In this document: positions 1-5,848 of the stretch, in pieces
Numbering within the stretch: the first letter of the stretch is position 1
How the letters are laid out: each line of letters starts with the position of its first letter
Source of the DNA: an uncultured Propionibacteriaceae bacterium
GTDB taxonomy: Bacteria; Actinomycetota; Actinomycetes; Propionibacteriales; Propionibacteriaceae
NCBI GenBank assembly: GCA_936941515.1
Contig: CAKZJI010000293.1
Span: forward strand, 1-5,848
Length of the DNA stretch: 5,848 nucleotides
Direction: 5' to 3'
The notes under the pieces: model-generated
Databases searched by the model: none
What the model saw: only the letters and a program-made list of their open reading frames with translations
What the model was told of the DNA's origin: nothing
Position numbers and translations under genes: made by a program

Positions 1-81
1 GGCGCTCAGGCCGCGCTGGCGCGCTTCGACGGCACCTGGCTGGGGGCGCTGGAGGAGACCATCTCCATGAAGTTGTCGTAG
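1..81 (+). other. Possible unidentified coding fragment beyond the CoA-transferase join
   Basis: CoA-transferase similarity ends abruptly at about position 69. To its left, the plus strand read from base 1 gives a protein-like stretch ([19 protein letters not shown]) that ends at TAG 79-81. In the minus-strand frame the same bases give only Ser/Ala-rich sequence. This may be the edge of a further gene fragment, but the stretch is too short to identify. Confidence 0.25.
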
Positions 82-1556
82 TTGATCGCCACGTTGACGG
101 GCCGCCCGATCTCCGCGAGCCGCCGCTCGATCTCCACCCCGGCGCGCTCCACCTCCTCCTCCGTTCGCACCGCGACGCCCTCGAAGTTCATGAAGAAGAG
201 GTTCCGCTTCTCGTCGTAGCTGAACCGCGCCTCGAGCGGCACCGACAGCAGGTCCTCGCGCAGCCCCATCGGGTCGTCGCGGAAGATCCGCGGGTCCATG
301 ATCGCGGGCGGCGTGTCCATGATCGGCTCGAAGCCCAGCAGGTCCAGCACGTCGCGCTGCAGGTCGACGCCGGGTGCGATCTCGATGAGTTCCATGCCGC
401 GCTCGGAGAGCCTGAAGACGCACCGCTCGGTGATGGACATGACGGGCTGCCCGGATGCGTGCGCGTACTCGCCCGAGAAGGTGCGTTGGTCGACGGCCGC
501 GACGAACTTCGGGGCGGCGGGACCGTCCGAGGTGACGATCGCACCGTCGACGACCTCAGTGCGCGCCGGCGCGAGGAAGGTGCCCAGGAAGTAGACCGAC
601 TTCGCGTTCTGGCTGATGTTGATGAAGCCGCCCGCCCCCGCGAGGCGGGGCCCGAAGCGGCTGACGTTGACGTTGCCGGTGCCGTCCACCTCGGCCATGC
701 CGAGGCAGGCGAGGTCGAGGCCGCCGTCGCGCACCTCGGTGGTGTTGGCCACCGCGTTGCGCAGGCGGTCGAGGGCATTGGCGAAGGCGGTCTGGGGCAC
801 GGCGAACCCGCGCTCCCGGGCCCGGGTCAGGAAGTCGGTGACGTAGGCGTTGAGCCAGGTGTCGCTGGCGCCATCCGTGGACCACAGGCCGAAATCGCCG
901 GCCGCGTTCTGGCGGCCGAGCACCCGCTCGATCTCGGCACGCACCATGCGCTCCACCATCCCCGGCAGATGGGCATCCAGCCAGTTCTTCACCAGCGGCC
1001 GAACCTCCTCGCGCACCACGTCCTCGATGCTCGCCTCCCGCAGCTCAAGGTCCTCGGCAGGCACCGCGGCAAGCAGGGCGAGGCCGGCAAGCCCGGCGCC
1101 GGGTGTGACGTTCGGCAGGATCGGTTCGATGATGCGCTCGGCGTCGAGCAGTTCGTCGCGCTGGCCGTAGATCACCTTGCGCTGGTCGTTGGACACGTCG
1201 TCGTATTCGAGCAGCTGCTTGCGCATGTCGAAGTTGCGCGCCTCGACCTTGCGCTGCGCGCTTTCGATGCTGCGGGTGACGATGCCGGCCTCGATGGCTT
1301 CGCCCTCGGGCATCTTCAGCTTGTCCATGATGGCGCGCACGCGGTCGCCGGCGAAGATGCGCATCAGCGCGTCGTCCAGGCTCAAATAGAAGCGCGACGA
1401 GCCTGGATCGCCCTGGCGGCCCGAGCGGCCGCGCAGTTGGTTGTCGATGCGGCGGCTTTCGTGCCGCTCGGTGGCGATGATGCGCAGGCCGCCCATCGCC
1501 TTGACGGCGTCGTGATCGTTCTGCCACTTGGCGCGCAGGTCGGCGATGTCGTCCAC
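6..1556 (-). CDS. Mosaic open reading frame: SecA / PopZ-like / alpha-2-macroglobulin / CoA-transferase fragments in one frame
   Basis: This 516-residue frame starts at a GTG and ends in TGA. It stays open upstream of the GTG as far as the in-frame stop at 1650-1652. Segments in order are: residues 1-143, the SecA helicase-like core; 144-176, unplaced; about 175-212, the PopZ C-terminal (DUF2497) helices; about 208-276, the C-terminal part of a bacterial alpha-2-macroglobulin; 277-496, the C-terminal half of a family I CoA-transferase; and 497-516, a Ser/Ala-rich tail matching no CoA-transferase C-terminus. Each segment starts and stops in mid-domain, and no known protein has this order. SecA looks betaproteobacterial while the PopZ piece is an alphaproteobacterial family. 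I see no ribosome binding site before the GTG. A chimeric molecule or assembly is the preferred reading. A translated mosaic protein is possible but unsupported, and I would not assign it a function. Confidence 0.55.
   Translation of the reverse strand: MDDIADLRAKWQNDHDAVKAMGGLRIIATERHESRRIDNQLRGRSGRQGDPGSSRFYLSLDDALMRIFAGDRVRAIMDKLKMPEGEAIEAGIVTRSIESAQRKVEARNFDMRKQLLEYDDVSNDQRKVIYGQRDELLDAERIIEPILPNVTPGAGLAGLALLAAVPAEDLELREASIEDVVREEVRPLVKNWLDAHLPGMVERMVRAEIERVLGRQNAAGDFGLWSTDGASDTWLNAYVTDFLTRARERGFAVPQTAFANALDRLRNAVANTTEVRDGGLDLACLGMAEVDGTGNVNVSRFGPRLAGAGGFINISQNAKSVYFLGTFLAPARTEVVDGAIVTSDGPAAPKFVAAVDQRTFSGEYAHASGQPVMSITERCVFRLSERGMELIEIAPGVDLQRDVLDLLGFEPIMDTPPAIMDPRIFRDDPMGLREDLLSVPLEARFSYDEKRNLFFMNFEGVAVRTEEEVERAGVEIERRLAEIGRPVNVAINYDNFMEMVSSSAPSQVPSKRASAA
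69..728 (-). pseudogene. Acyl-CoA:acetate/3-ketoacid (propionate-type) CoA-transferase, C-terminal half
   Basis: Residues 277-496 of the mosaic frame match the beta-like half of fused family I CoA-transferases, which move CoA between acyl-CoA and a free carboxylate such as acetate, propionate or 3-oxoacids in the cytoplasm. Visible signatures are [81 protein letters not shown], and the C-terminal [16 protein letters not shown] with NVAINYDNF. In this family the catalytic glutamate (in an E-x-G-x-x-G-G-V-P type segment) lies shortly before the 'DGGGLDLA' region, so it appears to be lost at the join. Full-length members have about 520 or more residues; some 220 are present. The normal C-terminus after YDNF is replaced by an unrelated Ser/Ala tail, which marks another join at about 66-72. 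Confidence 0.9.
729..935 (-). pseudogene. Bacterial alpha-2-macroglobulin, C-terminal fragment
   Basis: Residues about 208-276 of the mosaic frame ([17 protein letters not shown], then [40 protein letters not shown]) match the thioester-containing alpha/alpha-toroid region near the C-terminus of large bacterial alpha-2-macroglobulins (YfhM-like). These are periplasmic or lipoprotein protease traps of about 1500-1900 residues. The 'RQ..xGxFGLW...WLxAYVTDFLxRAREkGyxVP' pattern is diagnostic. Only about 70 residues remain; the thioester CxEQ motif and the macroglobulin domains are absent. At its N-terminal edge the residues IERV fit both this family and the PopZ piece, so the join lies in a few bases of shared sequence near 921-935. 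At the other edge the residues TTEVRDGG are similarly ambiguous. Confidence 0.75.
921..1034 (-). pseudogene. PopZ-like (DUF2497) C-terminal fragment
   Basis: Residues about 175-212 of the mosaic frame ([19 protein letters not shown], then [18 protein letters not shown]) match the conserved C-terminal helices of DUF2497/PopZ proteins. These are usually of the form 'LRPMLKxWLDxNLPxLVERLVRxEIERV'. In alphaproteobacteria PopZ self-assembles at cell poles through this block and anchors chromosome-partitioning proteins. The family is essentially alphaproteobacterial, so it conflicts with the SecA type upstream in the same frame. The long acidic, proline-rich N-terminal region of PopZ is missing. 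Residues 144-176 ([20 protein letters not shown] and neighbours) come before it. I could not place them; they may be another fragment. The identification rests on this short but distinctive motif. Confidence 0.72.
1128..1556 (-). pseudogene. secA: SecA preprotein translocase ATPase, internal fragment
   Basis: Residues 1-143 of the mosaic frame match the second nucleotide-binding fold of SecA and the start of its helical scaffold. SecA is the motor that pushes preproteins through SecYEG. Visible landmarks are [21 protein letters not shown] (residues 29-49), which contains helicase motif VI and the arginine finger. They are followed by [18 protein letters not shown], then [19 protein letters not shown] and NDQRKVIY. 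The '[24 protein letters not shown]' region (residues 68-91) is the form I associate with Burkholderiales; alphaproteobacterial SecA differs here. About 140 of the usual 900 or so residues are present. The N-terminal Walker A fold, preprotein-binding domain and zinc-binding tail are absent. Similarity may extend slightly upstream of the GTG, to about 1577. As it stands this is a non-functional gene fragment. Confidence 0.9.
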
Positions 1557-1590
1557 GGCCGGTGCGGTGAAGGGGTGATCGACGCAACTT

Positions 1591-1650
1591 GAGATACGGC
1601 TGCGGTCCCGTCCTCCTGTCAGGGAGCGGGGCCGTATCTCTTGCCTCTTT
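1591..1650 (+). terminator. Probable factor-independent terminator
   Basis: GAGATACGGC at 1591-1600 and GCCGTATCTC at 1631-1640 form a perfect 10-bp stem. Inside it, an imperfect GC-rich stem can form (CTCCT with GGGAG around the GTCA loop). On the plus strand it is followed by the pyrimidine-rich TTGCCTCTTT at 1641-1650, as expected for an intrinsic terminator. No intact plus-strand gene ends just before it, so the gene it served appears to have been lost at the join near 1580. Because the stem is symmetrical it could also act on transcription from the right, but the minus-strand side lacks a clear T-tract. Confidence 0.65.
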
Positions 1651-2272
1651 CAGGGCCAACCCACGGTCACGGCTGGCTCCGTGGCTCGACAGCACCGTCG
1701 TCTCTGACCGCTCCTAGGCCAGGAAGTCTAACTTTAGTTAATAATCTTTCAGGCAGAGGTGGCGCTATTCCGTGTGATACTCGAAACCCCTGACGTGGCA
1801 TGTCGCTCTCTCCTGCCTGAGAGTCTTTTGGCCTAGTCAGAGAGGCTTATGGTTATGGTTGACTCCTGATCTCCGTCGCAGCAGTCGCAAAGAGCCTGTC
1901 TCTTCCAAGTGTGGATCGGTGTTTTGGGGATGGAGTGTCGTGGTGCTCAGAGCTGAACTAGTCGTGATGCGTCTTATTCAGCTGTTCTTCAGAACCCTCC
2001 CCAAAGATCCCTGCACCCTGTAGAGTTGCTCACATCATCAGTGAACAATGACGTTGGCTGGATGGCTCTGCCGTTTCGTGTGGCGACGTGGTGCGAGGTG
2101 GGTGAGTGTGTTGTGACCGAGGATCTGAGCAGGAGACAGGCTGAGGGCCAGGCCGTCTCTGGGGGAGCAGCTGCGACCCATAGCGCCCTGAGGCTTCTGT
2201 TTTGCCGGCACATCCCCCGGATCACTGAGCATTGCTCCAGCTGCCATCGCGCGTGAGCTCCCCGGTTGGCCA
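1651..2272. other. About 620 bp without a supportable gene
   Basis: Only short frames occur here and none resembles a known protein. There is an AT-rich patch at about 1727-1748 (containing TTAGTTAATAATC) that could hold promoter elements, but I cannot pair convincing -35 and -10 boxes. Two inverted repeats are visible: TCAGGCAG (1749-1756) with CTGCCTGA (1813-1820), and AGCTGAA (1951-1957) with TTCAGCT (1977-1983). The last 80 bases (2192-2272) are open in the frame of the following regulator gene and give plausible protein (SIAPAAIARELPGWP) leading into its P-loop-like strand. They contain no ATG, GTG or TTG in that frame, so part of this stretch may be the decayed 5' end of that gene. Confidence 0.5.
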
Positions 2273-4435
2273 ATGGTGGCCCTGGGCGGTGCCCACAACT
2301 CAGGCATACAGGCCCATCTGATTGGGGAGGCCACAGGGTGCAAGCTCACCATCATCCGCAGTGAGGATGGCCCGGCTGAGGAGTCAGCCATGGCCATTGA
2401 TGCCTGGCTGACCGTTGTCCTGGAACAGGAAGTCACTGGCATCTGTATTGATGACCGTGGCATGTTTCACGCGAAACCTGATTTGGCCTCTGCGGTTGAG
2501 GAGTTGGTACATCGCGGCGTGCGGGTGGTGATTGTCACGGATGATGCCGAGGATGAGTTCGTTATTGTTGCGCGGCTCAGCCACCTGCGACCGCAGTTGC
2601 TCCTGCAGCACACGATGTCGTCAGAAGAGGTGTGGCGCATCGTGGAGGAGCAGACAGGGAACCTCCTTGAGCCATATCAAGCGGTGATCCAGGCTATCTG
2701 TTCGTGTCACCCTATCCTAGTGCACCTATTCTTGACTGCGTTGTGTCATGTCAGGAGCAGTGAGCCTGTGTCCCCCGCAGCTGTCACCGATTCCCTGGCG
2801 GATGCCATCACCCATGTTGTTCGCACCCAGTTTCCCCACCCGTATGAACAGGCGACCTTCCTCCTGTATCTCGCTCTGAGCAGCGATCCCCTCGCCACGA
2901 CGCAGGTTGATCAGAGCCTGGGGAACATGGCACTGGGAGTTCGCAACATTCGGCGGCTGGCCGCAGCCCTCGCAACAGAACAGATCTCCTCCGAACTGCT
3001 TATGGTGCTGTGGGAGCAACTGCGTCTCCACCTTGCTTCCGAGCCGTTCGAGCTCGCCCGTCAAGCTCTCCTCCCCCTGCTGGATGGTGATTTGGCGGTT
3101 GATGTGCATCATCTGGGGCTACTTGAGCTGTTCACTGGAGATAGCGACCTCTGCCTGACACCGGAGGCAGCAGAGGCTATTCTTCAGGTGATCAACATAG
3201 CAGCCGAGCCCGGCCGATGCGAAGTGTTGCGAGCGCTGCCTCAACTGCTTGAGGACAAATCTGTGGTGGAGGTGGTGGCACGACTTGCCTTGCTGTGCGC
3301 AGACGTCGATGTGCAGGCTCTCGGAACCGCATTGCAGATGCTTAATGATGCCGCCGCTGTGCCCGACAAGACCTACGAGGTCCTGTCGCCGTTGGTAGTC
3401 TTGGAGCATCCAGTCCTGGCTGCTGGTTTGGCGGAGAAAGCGCTGGCAGCTCTTGACCCCGATGATCCTCGTATGGTTCGGGCGGTCCTGGCATGGATCA
3501 TGGCCTCCCCTGCGACGGCATGCGCTGAGCCCGCTCGGCGCCAACGCACCCTACAGCGCATCGTCGGCCTGGCTCACAGCGACTCTGCTTCGGCCCCGGT
3601 TATCCGGGCCGGCTTGGCGAGCCTGCGTGCCTTCACCCGACGCTCAGCATGCAGGCAGCTTCGGGAACTGATCGCCGGTCAGAGCCTGTCCTCCGGAGGG
3701 TTGCCGGTGCTTGGGTGCTGTCTCGCCGGGCTTGCGACAAGCCTGAACGACATGGCCGAGCAAGCCACGGTCTGGTGCTGGCGGGCCCGAGCGTTAGACA
3801 GGACGCACAACTCCGAGCACATCTGGGTGCTCATCACCCATGCGCTGGTGGCCTACTGGGATCACGATGGAGAATTAGCCCAGGAGCTCTTGGCCCAGGT
3901 GGAACAGCTCAGCACGGAGCTGCGTGCCGTGACTGTCTCACGATGCTGCCACCTTGCGACCCAGCATCTCCGCGCTGAATCCGATGGTTCGGTTGATACT
4001 CCAGTGCTCGGCGACGGAGCTCATGCAGTGTTGCGGGCCTTCGCGATGCACTGTGCCGCGATCCTTGACCTCGAGAACGGCAGTACACAGATGGCTATCG
4101 AGAAATACTTCACCACCGGCCAGACCCTGGAATCGTCCAGCCTTACAAACCCAAGGATCCTTGACTGGCAGCACCAGTTGAGAAAGATCTTCCTGTCCCG
4201 CAACGACAAGGCGATAGCTGAGTGCCTGCACAATGACATCTCGGCTGCTGAGGCAGCATGGCGGACCCTCAATGATCTCCCTAATCGGCCCGCTGTGATC
4301 CAGGGTATAGCTCTCTTTAATCAAAATCCGATGTTTGTGGGGTATTCGGGTCGGCCGGGGGAATCGGGTTTCCCGGGTGGATGTGGTGGATATCCCGTCG
4401 GGTGTGTAATATCCTTGATGTGTGAAAACAGTTGA
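2273..4435 (+). pseudogene. LuxR-type LAL/MalT-like STAND regulator, truncated at both ends
   Basis: LAL proteins couple an ATP-driven STAND switch and a helical-repeat sensor to a C-terminal LuxR DNA-binding domain. Visible here are: a P-loop-position strand GAHNSGIQ (residues 6-13), with Ile-Gln where Lys-Ser/Thr is expected; a Walker B-like hydrophobic strand ending Asp-Asp (ICIDD, 57-61); a second strand RVVIVTDD (84-91); and the segment LRPQLLLQHTMSSEEVWRIV (106-124 or so), which resembles the NBD-to-helical-domain region of MalT-type proteins. A long Leu/Ala-rich all-helical solenoid follows. NPRILDWQHQL (from 626) to RPAVIQGIA corresponds to the 'NPxxxxWRxxLAxALLALGR...LG.ALRALG' region near the end of the sensor in LAL regulators. 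Residues from about 680 on are encoded by the left end of the IS630 element, so the LuxR helix-turn-helix is missing. The ATG at 2273 falls inside the P-loop strand, and the frame is open back to a stop at 2189-2191 with no normal start codon. The 5' end therefore also looks lost. The target genes are unknown. Confidence 0.68.
4309..4328 (+). repeat. IS630 left terminal inverted repeat
   Basis: This 20-bp end pairs with 5456-5475 in inverted orientation with one mismatch. It lies at the exact point where similarity of the upstream regulator to LAL proteins stops. Confidence 0.88.
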
Positions 4436-5474
4436 GATATCACCAGAGGAATTCCGGATCCTCCAAGACTACAAACACGAGGGTCCCCACAAACTCATGA
4501 AAGGAAAAGCCGAAGCGATCCTACTGCTGTCACGAAACGTGGACATCGGGGTTGTGGCAGAACTCGCAGAACGCACCACCGCAACCATCAAAACCTGGCT
4601 ACAGGACTGGCATGAAACCCGACTCGCGTCAATACACACCGGCCATGCTGGCAACCTCAACGCCTCCAAACTCACCCCCCAGCAGCGGGCAGAAACCATC
4701 GAGGTGCTGCAACAACCACCCGGCCAGCTGGGTCTACCCGCCGAGTTCTGGACCGTACCCGACCTCGCCAACTGGATCGACTCCCACTTCCAGATCACCT
4801 ATGCCTCCGAGGCCTCCTACCACTTCCTGCTCCACCTGGCCGGGTTGTCGTTCCACAAACCCGGGGCCGTCGACCAGCACCGAGCCCCCGAGGCCGAGAT
4901 CACAGCCCGCATGAACCAGATCCGTCACGAACTCGACACCTCCTGGAACGACCCGGACGTGATGATCATGGCCGCCGACGAGGTTCGGATCGAACACGAA
5001 GCGATCCTGCGCAGGGCCTGGCACCGCACAGGCGCCACCACGAAACTACGGGTCAACCGGATCAAGCAGGCACAGTCCCATCATCGGGTTCCTCCACGAA
5101 CACGACGGCACCGTCGACCTGACCGCCCTCGACTGGCAAAACACCAACAACATCATCAACGCCCTCACCGAACTCACCCTCAAATACCCCGGTAAACGAA
5201 TCGTGATCGTGTGGGACAATGCGAAATGGCACACCTCGAAACACCTCCGCTCCCACCTTGGCCAAGGAAACCCTCTCGAGAACATCCACCTCATCAACCT
5301 CCCACCCTACAGCCCCGACCACAACCCCATCGAACACGTCTGGAACGAAGCCAAAAACCACATCAGCAACCACCAACACACCACCTTCACCGACACCCGC
5401 CACGCCTTCGAAACCTACATCACCACAAACCAATTCCCCTACCGACTCAACAAATGATTTTGTTTAAAGAGAGC
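4310..5474 (+). mobile_element. IS630-family insertion sequence, about 1165 bp
   Basis: A transposase of the IS630/Tc1-mariner type is bounded by terminal inverted repeats. Left AGCTCTCTTTAATCAAAATC (4309-4328) matches the reverse complement of 5456-5475 at 19 of 20 positions; the mismatch is T versus A. IS630 elements insert at TA and duplicate it. The left flank is TA (4308-4309), while the right flank (5475-5476) reads TT, so the duplication is imperfect, which may reflect mutation. The size fits the family. It interrupts the regulator gene starting at 2273: that frame reads through the left repeat and stops 14 bp inside the transposase gene. Confidence 0.88.
4422..5457 (+). pseudogene. 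IS630-family transposase, split by a +1 frameshift
   Basis: This DDE transposase cuts and pastes its own IS at TA sites. It starts at GTG 4422, since the upstream in-frame codon at 4416 is a stop. An N-terminal helix-turn-helix lies at about residues 41-65 (GVVAELAERTTATIKTWLQDW). The first catalytic Asp is in MAADEVRI (codon 4977-4979). The frame ends as IKQAQS at 5076-5078, and the conserved protein resumes one base on (IIGFLHEHDGTVDL from 5080). The second Asp is in IVWDNAKWH (5215-5217) and the Glu in NPIEHVWNEAK (5332-5334); the stop is at 5455-5457. Skipping one C in CCC 5077-5079 gives about 345 residues, the normal length for the family, with all catalytic residues present. Unshifted, the frame runs to 5195 as an Arg/His/Pro-rich nonsense tail. 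The shift could be a decay mutation, a sequencing error in a short C run, or (less likely) programmed +1 frameshifting. Confidence 0.85.
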
Positions 5475-5475
5475 T
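5456..5475 (-). repeat. IS630 right terminal inverted repeat
   Basis: The sequence GATTTTGTTTAAAGAGAGCT starts on the last base of the transposase stop codon region and is the inverted partner of the left end. About 18 bp beyond it the end of the neighbouring IS3 element begins. Confidence 0.88.
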
Positions 5476-5492
5476 TGGAGTGCTATGGGTTT

Positions 5493-5848
5493 TGTGGACA
5501 CTGCTGAAAAATGGGATTTCTAGGCTGCTTTCTGGTTTTGACTCCATTGTTGGTGGACGTGGTTGGGGGTGCGGTACCCTAACGCCGAGTGGAGTCGCTT
5601 TGTGATTGCAGCAGCTACTCGATCCAGGATGTCACATCCTTGATTGCATGTTTCCGTGTTGGGTAGAATTTTCCGGTTCACTACCTCCTTCTTGCAGGTT
5701 GCATTGAATGATTCCGCTGCGGCATTGTCGTAACACGACCCGGTTCTACCCACTGAGGCACGGATGCCATATGTGTTCATGACTTCCGCGTAATCAGCTG
5801 AGGTGTATTGCGAACCACGATCCGAATGGAAGACGGTTTCACCCCGGG
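5493..5848 (-). mobile_element. IS3-family insertion sequence, right-end portion (runs off window)
   Basis: The 3' part of an IS3 orfB lies on the minus strand and ends at 5520. The element's outer end probably lies just beyond the stop codon, near TGTGGACACTGC at 5493-5504, since IS3 ends commonly begin TG and sit close to the orfB stop. The opposite end, orfA and most of orfB are outside the window, so the terminal repeat and target duplication cannot be verified here. Confidence 0.7.
5520..5848 (-). pseudogene. IS3-family transposase OrfB, C-terminal part, with probable compensating indels
   Basis: The protein enters the window from beyond 5848 and carries the end of the retroviral-type integrase (rve) core. 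HSDRGSQYTS holds the second catalytic Asp (codon 5820-5822), and GSCYDNAAAESFNAT holds the catalytic Glu (codon 5712-5714). The hallmark RLHSALGYRTPNHVHQQW follows near the C-terminus. The ATG at 5780 is internal, not a real start. Between VVNRKI and KRLHSALG the frame gives poor matches (LPNTETCNQGCDILDRVAAA), while a neighbouring frame reads KFYPTRKHAIKDVTSWIE, the family's expected sequence. One extra base near the T run at 5669-5672, one near 5608-5618 and one near 5597-5601 would explain this and sum to three, which keeps the overall frame open. The copy is therefore probably defective, or the read contains errors. Confidence 0.8.

Noticed and set aside
6..1556. A new multi-domain protein linking secretion, polar organisation, protease inhibition and CoA transfer
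   Set aside because: Every domain is truncated in mid-fold, the CoA-transferase active-site segment is missing, cellular compartments conflict (cytoplasm versus periplasm), and the parents look to be from different classes.
459..1592. A 377-codon plus-strand open frame opposite the mosaic frame
   Set aside because: It is an antisense shadow of GC-rich coding DNA. Its protein is repetitive in Ala/Gly/Val/Asp/His with no recognisable motif, whereas the minus strand carries unmistakable SecA and CoA-transferase sequence.
1749..1983. Possible riboswitch or structured RNA upstream of the regulator
   Set aside because: Only isolated 7-8 bp inverted repeats are present. No conserved core of a riboswitch class that I know is visible, and the spacing is long.
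2038..2463. A minus-strand 141-codon frame overlapping the start of the regulator
   Set aside because: It gives Ser/Met/Pro-rich protein without family features, and the plus strand here has recognisable STAND-like strands.
5062..5433. Minus-strand Val/Gly-rich frame across the IS630 transposase
   Set aside because: It is antisense to the conserved D and E blocks of the transposase, and its composition is that of a shadow frame.
1..5848. CRISPR array, tRNA, rRNA or toxin-antitoxin system
   Set aside because: I found no spaced direct repeats, no tRNA or rRNA signatures and no small paired genes anywhere in the window.

Overview
This 5.8-kb window looks like two unrelated pieces of DNA joined near position 1580. 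The left piece (1 to about 1580) is very GC-rich and proteobacterial. The right piece (about 1590 to the end) has lower GC and looks actinobacterial: a large LuxR-type (LAL/MalT-like) regulator gene broken by insertion sequences. The taxonomic reading rests on remembered family sequences and codon flavour, not on a search.

Left piece. One minus-strand open frame (6..1556, GTG start) is a mosaic and not a single gene. Read in its own direction it carries part of the SecA ATPase of a betaproteobacterial type, about 33 unplaced residues, the C-terminal helix block of a PopZ-like (DUF2497) protein of alphaproteobacterial type, a short C-terminal piece of a bacterial alpha-2-macroglobulin, and the C-terminal half of an acyl-CoA:acetate/3-ketoacid (propionate-type) CoA-transferase. 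A nonsense tail follows. No segment is a complete domain set. The first 70 or so bases may be a fifth fragment, read on the plus strand. Because the parents appear to come from different proteobacterial classes, the likeliest cause is a chimeric clone, amplification product or assembly. The parts nevertheless stay in one frame, which deserves a check.

Middle. A strong hairpin at 1591-1640 with a pyrimidine-rich tail looks like a factor-independent terminator. From 1651 to 2272 no gene can be supported.

Right piece. The frame at 2273-4435 encodes a STAND-type NTPase plus helical-repeat protein of the LAL family. Its P-loop is degenerate, it has no convincing start, and its C-terminus is cut by an IS630-family element at about 4310-5474. 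The IS has a 19/20 matching terminal inverted repeat. Its transposase keeps all three catalytic residues but is split by a +1 frameshift at 5077-5079. About 18 bp further on lies the end of an IS3-family element (orfB on the minus strand, running off the window). That orfB appears to hold three small indels that cancel in frame. If the IS630 is removed, the regulator frame appears to continue for a few codons up to the IS3 end, so the two elements seem nested in the same regulator gene. The missing LuxR DNA-binding domain would lie beyond the window, if it survives.

Nothing here looks like an intact new functional system. The most informative features are the four-part mosaic frame and the doubly interrupted, P-loop-degenerate regulator.
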